Shown here piece after piece: positions 17,528-26,153 of a stretch of DNA of 47,159 nt. A program made the position numbers and the translations under genes. This DNA is from Ignavibacteriota bacterium (lineage in GTDB: Bacteria > Bacteroidota > Ignavibacteria > Kapaibacteriales > UBA2268). The stretch is taken from NCBI GenBank assembly GCA_024636855.1, contig JAGXGG010000032.1:1-47159 (forward strand), written 5' to 3'. The stretch's first letter is position 1. Every line of letters starts with the position of its first letter. The notes below the pieces were generated by a model, which had not been told where the DNA came from, made no database searches, and worked only from the letters and a program-made list of their open reading frames with translations.

Positions 17528-17649
17528 GTAAACGATACGTTTACAGTTAGAAATATAAATATAGTAAGTTGAACTTAACCGAATGCAAAATTTGATTGAA
17601 CTATAAGTTCAGTGAGAGAACTTTTTTTGAAGTTACGGGCTGACCGTAA
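17528..17649. promoter_or_regulatory. Cluster of four perfect short palindromes
   Basis: GTAAACGataCGTTTAC at 17528-17544, TAAGTTgAACTTA at 17565-17577, TGAACTataAGTTCA at 17597-17611 and TTACGGgctgaCCGTAA at 17633-17649. The cluster lies 150-270 bp upstream of the gene at 17798, in AT-rich non-coding DNA. They could be operators or part of the origin. Confidence 0.5.
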
Positions 17650-17797
17650 GATATTCTCAAATTATTTTCTTAATTTTAACAAGCTAGATTAATATTTGTT
17701 CATTTGTGAGACGTTTATCGAGTTAATGTGTCTCTAAAAAAATGACAACTTACGAAACAGAAAAAATAATTATTAAATTTAAAGAGGGGATACTCAA

Positions 17798-19114
17798 ATG
17801 AAAAACATAATATTAACAATTCTAGGAATGATTGTGCTCATTCCACAAATATCTTTCGCAGAACAAGAAATAGTATGGGAGTTAGAAGGTGTTGGGCTTG
17901 GTGTGGGGGATATAATATTATCAAACACCCAAGACTTATTTTACTATCCTAATTATAATGATGATTATAGTAGTATTCAAATAAGAAGTATAATTGATGG
18001 GAGATTAATTGATTCTATTGTTCTTGATGATTTTAAAAAGAGAACTATTGATAAAATATCAATAACAGATGATGACAAATTTTTGGCTATATCGGGGGAT
18101 TTCCCGCAAATCATAATATGGGATTTGATAAATAAACAAATTTATAAAAAATTCACAAAAGTAATATTTGAAGGGGATTCTGCTCACTTTTGGAAATCAG
18201 CTTCAATTTCACCAGATGGTACTAAACTAACAGCAATTGCAGTAAAGGAATTTTCTTCAATAGTTACCGAGTTAGTAGTGTTTGATATTGAAACAGAAGA
18301 AGTAATTATTTCAGAGAACAGAAATAATATGGATAAAATAAATGGAGTCTATTATGGTCCCATTTGGGTGTCAACAGAGTTTTCGCCAAACGGTGAATAT
18401 TTAGTAACAGAACTAAGTGTTAATTGGGATCATCAAAGTGGACAAGTTGTATTGGATTCGGTATATATATATAATAATAATTTCACTATAGTTGGGAACT
18501 TACAAAATCAATTTCAAAAAAACGACTTATCTTTTAGTGATTCTGAAAATATGTTATCGTCCAAACATGGCAACAAGTTGATAATTTATAATTTAGATAC
18601 ACGAGAAACACAAGATATATTTCTGGAAAGAAGCCCTTATTCTGTTTTATTTTCAAGAGTGAATTCCTCTGAAATATTATTAAGCTTAGGTACAAGAGCA
18701 TATACATATAATATCAAAAATAAAGTTGAGGAATATAATTATGAAAACAATATATATGCTAGTGTGATACTGAACGATAATTCAAAAGTTATTGGCCATG
18801 GTGTGAATGGACTATTATGTTTAAATACTTTTTGGAATCTAACATCAGTAGATAATTCATCGAGTAAAACTACTTTCTATCCTAATCCAGTTAACAATCT
18901 TTTAAGAATTAATCTCGATATCACAATGGGAGCCGAGTTTGAGTATGACTTATTTGATATTAATTCTAATAAGCTAGAAACTAAGAATTTAAATTTTTTA
19001 AAAACTGGAATTAATTATATAAATATTGATTTTAGTTTATTTCCTCCTCAAACTTATTTTCTAAAAATTTATAATTCTAATGAATCTCATAACTTCAAAA
19101 TTATTAAGGAGTAA
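17798..19114 (+). CDS. T9SS-exported beta-propeller-like protein carried by the element
   Basis: 438 residues with a Sec signal peptide (about 1-21, cleavage after FAEQ-like sequence). The middle has WD40/quinoprotein-like repeats: DDDKFLAISGDFPQIIIWDL, SISPDGTKLTAIAVKE and STEFSPNGEYLVTELS. The last 80 residues are a T9SS type A sorting domain (TTFYPNPVNNLLRINLDI ... INYINIDFS ... YFLKIYN ... FKIIKE). AGAGGGG precedes the ATG. It is followed after 5 bp by the 1364-residue gene, so the pair forms an operon. Function is unknown; the propeller suggests a protein- or ligand-binding surface role. Confidence 0.8.
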   Translation: MKNIILTILGMIVLIPQISFAEQEIVWELEGVGLGVGDIILSNTQDLFYYPNYNDDYSSIQIRSIIDGRLIDSIVLDDFKKRTIDKISITDDDKFLAISGDFPQIIIWDLINKQIYKKFTKVIFEGDSAHFWKSASISPDGTKLTAIAVKEFSSIVTELVVFDIETEEVIISENRNNMDKINGVYYGPIWVSTEFSPNGEYLVTELSVNWDHQSGQVVLDSVYIYNNNFTIVGNLQNQFQKNDLSFSDSENMLSSKHGNKLIIYNLDTRETQDIFLERSPYSVLFSRVNSSEILLSLGTRAYTYNIKNKVEEYNYENNIYASVILNDNSKVIGHGVNGLLCLNTFWNLTSVDNSSSKTTFYPNPVNNLLRINLDITMGAEFEYDLFDINSNKLETKNLNFLKTGINYINIDFSLFPPQTYFLKIYNSNESHNFKIIKE

Positions 19115-19119
19115 TCATT

Positions 19120-22100
19120 ATGAAAAAGCTAATATTTTTATTACTTCTTATAATATCAAATTTTTCAATTAATTCACAAACTTATGAAGCGAAACCCTTT
19201 AACTTTACTTGGACTGCTGATTCTGTACCAAAACCTCTTGTATTAGATTCTTTTAACGTAAATAGTTTTTTACTGGGTTTTCAGTGGTCAGGTACTCCAC
19301 GTATGAATCAGGCACTTAGACACAATGCGAATGCAGGAGGTAGGTTCCAATATGACCCCAATACATTTGATGGAGCTAATCTTATTCATATCTTTGCTCA
19401 ACCATCAATAGATGCACATAACAGTAGTGGTGTTAATTATGCAAATGCACACTTTATACAATACGAGCCAACATTATACACTACTGACTATACACAATTT
19501 AAAACTCGATTTAATGACTCCACAAATTCAATATTTGGTTTCAGCAATATACATGGAACTGTATTGTCAGCTAATCAATTTGCTGATACAAATTATAATC
19601 GACTAATACTTTATAAAGATAGTCTAGCTAATTATCCAGTTGACTCAATTGTATTGAACGGTTTAAACCCAAATGATAAATTTGAGACTTATATAGGATC
19701 TGGTCAGCACAGTGGATATACTGGCGAAAAATGGAATCTATCTATTAATCTTCGTAGATTACGCCCACATATTAATCAAAATTTCAGTCCAACTGATACT
19801 GTTCTTGTCATTCGTTTACCTTATGTAGCTAAGGATACTTTTGGAATTGTCAGAAATAAATATATAAACTTTGATAAAGTACCTAAATCAAACATTCCAT
19901 CTGATACAGTCAGTTTAAATTATTACCAGTATCGTGGTTATGCATTGAATACTAAAACTAATCTAACCCAACAAAATAAATTAGTTATTACCAAAGCAAT
20001 GCTTGATTCAAACAGAGCTGCACCTGATATAACAATATCCGCACATTTTTCTCTTTTTCAAGATTCTTTATCATTACTACCAAGTTTACAAAAATTTTAT
20101 AACCCTCGTTTTCATCCTGGTTTTGGAGATACTGCACATGCTTTACTTGAATTTGAACAAATTCAAACTATAGATATAGAAGTCAAGTATTACGGTAATT
20201 GCGATATAGCAATAGATTGGCTACGAATTGAGACAGACAAAGCCCAAGATATGCTTCGAGGTAAATACGATAATAATGGTACGTCAGGGGCAAAATATAT
20301 CATAGAGTCTTTCATAGACACTATACCAAAAATAAAACACAATGGAAAACAGCAATATAAAATACATAGGTTTTATGCCCAAGATAGTGAAAAGAGTAAT
20401 CCCGTATTTTGGGGTCAACTTAGATATTATAATCTAGTTACTAATGGATTAGCTATGACAAGGGATAACCCATTTTTACCAGACCAGTACAGTTATTATA
20501 CAAAATCATTAAATAGATATTTGGGATTAAAGCTTTCTGAAAATGAACATGATTTGCCTAATCCAGCAATAAGAGCAACTTTTGATTCACTGGGACAATA
20601 TCCAGATGCACCTTGGAAACATTTTGGTTTTAAGTACGGATTTAGGGGCTATCAAACTGGCGACACTTTAACATCTGGTTATGAAACATTTATAGATAAT
20701 TGGTCTCTTGATCGTGACCCACTCATATTTAATAATATGAAGAATTATAATGATTCACTTTATGGCGAGCATGCGTGGCATTCAACTTCAACTCAAATGA
20801 TGTATGGACGTTATGTAAGTGGAATATTCTACAATAAGGACAATTATAAATTTTTATATACTGGCAATCCATGGTATATGAATTTATTTGTTGGTACTAA
20901 TGTAAGTAAAGATACTATATTAACACCAGGCATTGTACCAAATCCTCAAAATTATGTTGTTCGACCTCAGTATTTGAAACCAAAAACTGGAGAAGAAATC
21001 AGATTACTAATGAATACAAATATAATAAGGGGAGCAAAAGGAATATTATATGATAGAGAAGAGAATACAAGAATAAACCCAACAATATTTTTGGGAGTTG
21101 GAAATGGTTTAATTGATGTTGATTTTGATATTGATAATCTTGATTCATTTGCAGAAAATGATACAATCGGTGGTGATTTCCCGAATGGGATAGCAGATGT
21201 ATATGACTATTCGACTTATTTGAATAAGGACACTTTATCAAGATATAACAAGATTGCCCCAAATAGGGTCTATGTAGGTGTCAAATCAGTAAGAACAGAA
21301 ATAAAAAGAGTGAATGATTGGGTACGTCTTAATGATATTGAGTTAATGGATTTGCGTTTACAGGCAGCTTATACTAAGGAATTTAGAATCTATGAAAACT
21401 GGAATCCTTATAAATTTAGTCGCTGGAACAGTTCTCCTCTTCGACAGCTAGTAAATCTTGAAGGGATTCGTACAAGAAAGTTATTTGAACCTAAGCATAC
21501 AATGATTCATAATACAAACCCTGATTATGAATTTATAGATTCTTCTTTCTTTGATATTACACTACTTCAACATAAAAATAATACTGACACAGATATTCTA
21601 AAAAATAAAAATTCAGTATATCTGGGAGTAATTAATAGAAGAACCGACCCTTTAATCTTCAGAGATTCTTTAGGCTCTAGTTCAACGGATTCATTACGTG
21701 AATTAATGTTCTTTACTGCCGCAGAATTCGATGATAAAGTTAGAAACGGCGGTACTGATTTATGGGGAATTAATCAAGATAGTACATGGTGGCAAAACCA
21801 ATGGTGGAAGCGTTTAGGAGCAAGGGAGATTAAAATACCATTGAATATTGAACCATATGGAAACGGTACTTATATATTAGCTCAGGAAATTGGAATTGAC
21901 AGTTTAGATTCACTTGGATGGAGATATGATGAAAAATATTACCACCGAGTGGATACTACCTTGACTTATAAAGATAGTATTATGACAAAATTATTACCTG
22001 GACAAGGCAAAATAATAAAACTTGAATTCGTTCCATATTTCTTTAATGACCCCACAAAAGACTCTGATACTACGAATGATCATTGCTATTTTTGTGATAT

Positions 22101-23214
22101 ATACAATGATTTTGATGCTTTTGAATTTGTGGTTGTCGAAACCCCAACAGAAGAAGGTTGTTGTTATATTGTTAAATTTAATTACAAAGGTGACTGTACA
22201 TTCGAAGATATTCCATTTAGGTTAATATTTGAGGGGGAAAGTGGTAATGCTTTTATAAGTAATGACCTTATGAGCCCTTTAATAGACTCTTTAGATCCAA
22301 ATATCAAATATAAAGATGTTTTGCTAGATTTAGATAGTGCACAAGGAGAAATAGAGATTGGTACTTTTTGTGTCTTTGAAAGTTCCAATAAATATAAAAT
22401 TTCATTATTAGCTGGCAAGGATAAAGATGATAAATTCATTGGCTGTGATAGAGAGATGCAGTTTGAAGTAAAGTGTGACAGTACCAATACTCCTCCAAAA
22501 GATTGTTGTGAAGGATTAGCTGTGAGTGATTCTATGTATAGCACTGGTACTTCACCTCTTGACCCGACTTTGGGTTCGTTTTGTACACTATATAATATAA
22601 GTACAGGATTCGATTCAGATTGTATATTTGGCGTTACAATAGAAGGTGGTGGAGTTCAACGTCCTCTCATTCCATTGGGGCTTACTCCTTTAGATTTTAC
22701 AGTAGGTTCTGGTTATGAATTTGAAGTTTGCGTTGATATGGCACAATGTGGATCTGCAAGTGAGCAAGCACAGACAATAAAAATGGTAAAAATGCAGTTC
22801 TTGGGTAAGAATGGTACTATAATATGTGAGATTGAAGTACCTATACTTATTCCATGTACTTATTTGGGACTAAGTGATTTTGATATAGACTTTACAAGTC
22901 CTTATATCCCAAAATCGTCAAAAGAAAAACCAGAATCAAAAACTTACGAATCTGATTCATTTAAGGTGACTGTATGGCCGAATCCTACATCAGGTGAGCT
23001 AAACGTTGAGATAGACTCTAAAGTGGATACAGAGGTTGATATTAACTTTATAAGCAACATTGGTGCTAGTATATCCAATGAAAACGGTGTTACTATCAAC
23101 AAAGGGGTAAATGAAAAGACATATAATCTTAAAAATTACTCTTCTGGTGTGTACTACTTACAAATCAATGGTAAAGATGGTAATATTGTATTACCAATTA
23201 TGTTGAATAAGTAA
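19120..23214 (+). CDS. Large T9SS-exported surface protein carried by the element
   Basis: 1364 residues, with a signal peptide at about 1-19 and a T9SS type A sorting domain at the end (VTVWPNPTSGELNVEI ... YSSGVYYLQINGKDGNIVLP). The long central part is rich in Asn, Asp, Tyr and Trp and looks beta-stranded, but I recognise no enzymatic motif. Around residues 1010-1200 is a Cys-rich stretch with paired cysteines (EEGCCYIVKFNYKGDC, PKDCCEGLAV), possibly disulfide-bonded Ig-like modules. It starts with AAGGAG 8 bp before the ATG and 5 bp after its neighbour, and ends at a terminator. A surface adhesin or structural role is only an inference. Confidence 0.75.
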   Translation: MKKLIFLLLLIISNFSINSQTYEAKPFNFTWTADSVPKPLVLDSFNVNSFLLGFQWSGTPRMNQALRHNANAGGRFQYDPNTFDGANLIHIFAQPSIDAHNSSGVNYANAHFIQYEPTLYTTDYTQFKTRFNDSTNSIFGFSNIHGTVLSANQFADTNYNRLILYKDSLANYPVDSIVLNGLNPNDKFETYIGSGQHSGYTGEKWNLSINLRRLRPHINQNFSPTDTVLVIRLPYVAKDTFGIVRNKYINFDKVPKSNIPSDTVSLNYYQYRGYALNTKTNLTQQNKLVITKAMLDSNRAAPDITISAHFSLFQDSLSLLPSLQKFYNPRFHPGFGDTAHALLEFEQIQTIDIEVKYYGNCDIAIDWLRIETDKAQDMLRGKYDNNGTSGAKYIIESFIDTIPKIKHNGKQQYKIHRFYAQDSEKSNPVFWGQLRYYNLVTNGLAMTRDNPFLPDQYSYYTKSLNRYLGLKLSENEHDLPNPAIRATFDSLGQYPDAPWKHFGFKYGFRGYQTGDTLTSGYETFIDNWSLDRDPLIFNNMKNYNDSLYGEHAWHSTSTQMMYGRYVSGIFYNKDNYKFLYTGNPWYMNLFVGTNVSKDTILTPGIVPNPQNYVVRPQYLKPKTGEEIRLLMNTNIIRGAKGILYDREENTRINPTIFLGVGNGLIDVDFDIDNLDSFAENDTIGGDFPNGIADVYDYSTYLNKDTLSRYNKIAPNRVYVGVKSVRTEIKRVNDWVRLNDIELMDLRLQAAYTKEFRIYENWNPYKFSRWNSSPLRQLVNLEGIRTRKLFEPKHTMIHNTNPDYEFIDSSFFDITLLQHKNNTDTDILKNKNSVYLGVINRRTDPLIFRDSLGSSSTDSLRELMFFTAAEFDDKVRNGGTDLWGINQDSTWWQNQWWKRLGAREIKIPLNIEPYGNGTYILAQEIGIDSLDSLGWRYDEKYYHRVDTTLTYKDSIMTKLLPGQGKIIKLEFVPYFFNDPTKDSDTTNDHCYFCDIYNDFDAFEFVVVETPTEEGCCYIVKFNYKGDCTFEDIPFRLIFEGESGNAFISNDLMSPLIDSLDPNIKYKDVLLDLDSAQGEIEIGTFCVFESSNKYKISLLAGKDKDDKFIGCDREMQFEVKCDSTNTPPKDCCEGLAVSDSMYSTGTSPLDPTLGSFCTLYNISTGFDSDCIFGVTIEGGGVQRPLIPLGLTPLDFTVGSGYEFEVCVDMAQCGSASEQAQTIKMVKMQFLGKNGTIICEIEVPILIPCTYLGLSDFDIDFTSPYIPKSSKEKPESKTYESDSFKVTVWPNPTSGELNVEIDSKVDTEVDINFISNIGASISNENGVTINKGVNEKTYNLKNYSSGVYYLQINGKDGNIVLPIMLNK

Positions 23215-23236
23215 GGTATTGATAAAATAAGATCCC

Positions 23237-23276
23237 AAACCGTAGCTACACTTTATAAGTTAGTTGCGGTTTTTTT
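23237..23276 (+). terminator. Terminator after the T9SS cargo operon
   Basis: AAACCGTAGCTA (23237-23248) pairs with TAGTTGCGGTTT (23261-23272) with two non-Watson-Crick positions and a 12-nt loop, followed by T residues to 23276. It separates the surface-protein operon from hsdM. Confidence 0.75.
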
Positions 23277-23306
23277 ACAAATTCACAGTTAATAACTATA
23301 TCTACA

Positions 23307-23336
23307 AGTTTCCTTATATTAGTGCAACAGGAAACT
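23307..23336. promoter_or_regulatory. Inverted repeat just upstream of hsdM
   Basis: AGTTTCCT (23307-23314) and AGGAAACT (23329-23336) are perfect 8-bp arms with a 14-nt spacer, ending 19 bp before the hsdM ATG, which lacks a clear Shine-Dalgarno. It could be an operator or a leader hairpin controlling the restriction operon. Confidence 0.45.
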
Positions 23337-23355
23337 AATAAAACGAAATAAGTAT

Positions 23356-24927
23356 ATGTCTGAAGATCAAAAAAAACAACTACAACAACAACTCTGGAAT
23401 ATAGCTAACACACTTAGAGGGAAAATGGATGCGGACGAGTTCCGTGATTATATCCTTGGCTTTGTGTTCTATAAGTACTTGTCTGAAAAGATGAATATCT
23501 ATGCCAATAACATTCTAAAATCTGATGGAATACAATTCAATGACATCAAAGAAGATAGTGTTAAAGGTAAGGAGTACATAGAAGCGATAAGAGAAGAGTC
23601 AGTCGAGACTTTGGGTTACTTCCTAAAACCTTCGGAACTGTTCAGCCAAGTGGCTAAAAGGGGTAACAGCGATGTCAAAGGAATTTCAAACTTCATACTC
23701 GAAGATTTACAAAAGATTCTGACTAATATCCAACTCAGCACAATGGGAACGGAAAGCGAAGAGGATTTTGATAATCTATTTGAAGATATGGATTTGAACT
23801 CTACCAAGTTAGGGAAAACTCCTGAAGCTAGAAATGGGATTATTTCTAAAGTGCTATCTCACTTAGACAAAATTGACTTTGAATTAGAAAATACTGAGAT
23901 TGATGTATTAGGCGATGCTTATGAATATTTGATTGGTCAGTTTGCAAGTGGTGCTGGTAAAAAAGCAGGTGAATTTTATACACCTCAAGAAGTCAGTAAA
24001 GTACTGGCTAAGTTAGTTACGATAGGAAAAACCAAACTAAAATCAGTATATGATCCAACTTGCGGTTCGGGTTCGCTACTGTTACGAGTAGCCAAAGAGG
24101 TGGAAAGCGTTACAAACTTCTACGGTCAAGAATTAAACAGAACGACTTATAACTTGGCTCGTATGAATATGATTCTGCATGATGTTCATTACCGTCAATT
24201 CGATATAAAACAAGAAGACACATTAGAACACCCTCAGCATTTGGAAGAAAGGTTTGAAGCTATTGTTGCAAATCCTCCTTTCTCGGCTCAATGGTCTGCT
24301 AATCCACTTTTCACAAGTGATGATAGATTCAGTCAATATGGGAAGTTAGCACCCAAATCTAAAGCAGATTTTGCATTCGTACAGCATATGATATACCAGT
24401 TAGCTGAAAACGGTACAATGGCGTTAGTACTACCTCACGGAGCGTTGTTCAGAGGTGGAGCGGAACAACATATACGTAAGTATCTAATTGAAGATAAAAA
24501 CTACTTAGATGCTGTTATTGGCTTACCTGCTAATCTGTTTTTTGGTACTTCTATTCCTACAAGTATTCTTGTATTTAAGAAATGTAGAGAAAACCCTGAC
24601 AATATACTATTTATAGATAGTAGTGAACATTTCGAAAAAGTAAAAACACAGAATACACTACTACCAGAACATATTGATAAGATAATAGATACTTACAGAG
24701 ACAGAAAAGAGATTGATAAGTACAGCTATTTAGCACCACTTTCTGAGATACACGAAAATGATTACAATCTAAATATTCCAAGATATGTAGATACATTCGA
24801 AGAGGAAGAACCAGTTGATATTGCTCTAGTATCTATAGAATTAAAAAAATTAGAAACCAGTATGAAGGGAACGGACAAAGAATTGATTGCACTTTGCAAA
24901 GAACTAAATATTGACACCCCTTTTTAA
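23356..24927 (+). CDS. hsdM: Type I restriction-modification methyltransferase subunit HsdM (type IC-like)
   Basis: 523 residues, the length of EcoR124-type HsdM. The N-terminal HsdM helical domain reads QLWNIANTLRGKMDADEFRD, then YILGFVFYKYLSEKM. The N6-adenine methyltransferase fold follows with SAM motif I DPTCGSGSLLL (233-243) and catalytic motif IV NPPF (306-309). Two HsdM subunits and one HsdS form the modification enzyme that methylates adenine in each half of the target. The segments GEFYTPQEVS, YNLARMNMILHDV and LAPKSKADFAFV are shared with the type IC group. It is the first gene of a tight operon, 2 bp before hsdS. Confidence 0.95.
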   Translation: MSEDQKKQLQQQLWNIANTLRGKMDADEFRDYILGFVFYKYLSEKMNIYANNILKSDGIQFNDIKEDSVKGKEYIEAIREESVETLGYFLKPSELFSQVAKRGNSDVKGISNFILEDLQKILTNIQLSTMGTESEEDFDNLFEDMDLNSTKLGKTPEARNGIISKVLSHLDKIDFELENTEIDVLGDAYEYLIGQFASGAGKKAGEFYTPQEVSKVLAKLVTIGKTKLKSVYDPTCGSGSLLLRVAKEVESVTNFYGQELNRTTYNLARMNMILHDVHYRQFDIKQEDTLEHPQHLEERFEAIVANPPFSAQWSANPLFTSDDRFSQYGKLAPKSKADFAFVQHMIYQLAENGTMALVLPHGALFRGGAEQHIRKYLIEDKNYLDAVIGLPANLFFGTSIPTSILVFKKCRENPDNILFIDSSEHFEKVKTQNTLLPEHIDKIIDTYRDRKEIDKYSYLAPLSEIHENDYNLNIPRYVDTFEEEEPVDIALVSIELKKLETSMKGTDKELIALCKELNIDTPF

Positions 24928-24929
24928 TT

Positions 24930-26147
24930 ATGGAAAAGCAACAAAATAAAAAGCCATTGGTTCGCTTTCCAAAGTTTAAAGATGATTGGGAATATAAGAG
25001 ATTTGAAGATTTTTTAATTTATACACCAAGACCTAAAGAAAAACCAAAAAGTAATTATCTTTCGATTGGACTGAGAAGTCATTTTAAAGGGACTTTTCAG
25101 AAACCTGATACTGACCCAAATAAAAATGCAATGGATACACTATATGAAATTAAAGAAAATGATTTTTTAGTAAATATAACTTTCGCTTGGGAAGGTGCAT
25201 TAGCAATTGTTCCAAAGGCAGATGATGGCGGTTTCGTCTCTCATAGATTCCCTACATATACTTTTGAAAATGAAGTTGATAATATGTTTTTCAAATATCA
25301 TTTTTTTAAAGAAAAAAGTAAACATCAATTAGGTGTTGTTTCTCCAGGTGGTGCTGGTAGAAATAGAGTTATGAATAAAACTGATTTTGTTAAATTAAAG
25401 CTCCCTTTCCCAACTTTACCCGAACAACAAAAGATTGCACATTTTTTTACTACGTTAGATAAAAAGATAGACCAGCTACAAGAAAAGAAAAACGCTTTAG
25501 AAAAGTACAAGAAAGGGATGATGCAGAAATTATTTTCAAAGGAGCTGAGGTTTAAGGATGATAATGGGAAAGATTATCCTGATTGGGAAGTGAAGAGGTT
25601 GGGGGAGGTTTCTGCTAATATTATGTATGGTATGAATGCATCTGCAACTACTTTTGACGGCAAAAATAAATATTTGAGGATTACAGATATTGATGAGAAT
25701 ACAAGAACTTACATTCCCAACCCAATCACATCTCCACAAGGTCTAATTGAAGATAAGTATAAATTATCTGAAGGCGACATTGTATTTACAAGGACAGGTG
25801 CTAGTGTAGGAAAAAGCTATTTGTACGATAAGAAAGAGGGTGATTTATTCTTTGCGGGATTTCTAATTCGATTTGCAATTAAAAAAGGAAATCCAAATTT
25901 TATGTATTATCAAACTTTAACTGAAAAATATAACAAATGGGTAATTACAATGTCAATGCGTTCTGGACAACCAGGATTGAATGCAAATGAATATAAAGAG
26001 TTTGAAATAGTATTCCCATCAATTCAAGAACAAAACAAAATAGCCAACTTCTTATCAAAAATAGAAAATAAAATAAGTGCTGTAAACGAACAGATAGAAC
26101 AGACCAAAACCTATAAAAAGGGCTTACTACAAAAAATGTTTGTATAA
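24930..26147 (+). CDS. hsdS: Type I specificity subunit HsdS with two target recognition domains
   Basis: 405 residues, full length. TRD1 occupies about residues 15-165, followed by the central conserved coiled-coil LPEQQKIAHFFTTLDKKIDQ with KYKKGMMQKLF (about 165-205). TRD2 starts at WEVKRLGEVSANIMYGMN (about 215-355), and the C-terminal conserved repeat is IQEQNKIANFLSKIENKI with TYKKGLLQKMF. The two conserved spacers set the gap between the two half-sites. No duplicated or inverted hsdS copy or extra recombinase sits beside it, so phase-variable TRD shuffling is not evident here. The recognition sequence cannot be read from the protein by eye. Confidence 0.95.
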   Translation: MEKQQNKKPLVRFPKFKDDWEYKRFEDFLIYTPRPKEKPKSNYLSIGLRSHFKGTFQKPDTDPNKNAMDTLYEIKENDFLVNITFAWEGALAIVPKADDGGFVSHRFPTYTFENEVDNMFFKYHFFKEKSKHQLGVVSPGGAGRNRVMNKTDFVKLKLPFPTLPEQQKIAHFFTTLDKKIDQLQEKKNALEKYKKGMMQKLFSKELRFKDDNGKDYPDWEVKRLGEVSANIMYGMNASATTFDGKNKYLRITDIDENTRTYIPNPITSPQGLIEDKYKLSEGDIVFTRTGASVGKSYLYDKKEGDLFFAGFLIRFAIKKGNPNFMYYQTLTEKYNKWVITMSMRSGQPGLNANEYKEFEIVFPSIQEQNKIANFLSKIENKISAVNEQIEQTKTYKKGLLQKMFV

Positions 26148-26153
26148 AAGATT

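Larger units (their letters stand above)
16615..17797. other. 1.2-kb non-coding, repeat-rich region (putative replication origin and control region)
   Basis: I see no convincing gene here. A 63-codon minus-strand frame at 17139-17330 is only a translation of the repeats. The region is very AT-rich and contains the TGTAGTAACT repeat group (16609-16876), a 9-bp-arm palindrome with adjacent 21-bp-period iterons (17154-17229), and four perfect short palindromes (17528-17649). Its position just after a VirE-type replication protein suggests an origin; the last palindromes may instead control the gene at 17798. Confidence 0.6.

Noticed and set aside
24930-26147. Phase-variable hsdS by inversion
   Set aside because: There is only one hsdS, no second TRD cassette, and no recombinase gene or inverted repeats next to it; the integrase is 7 kb away at the element end.
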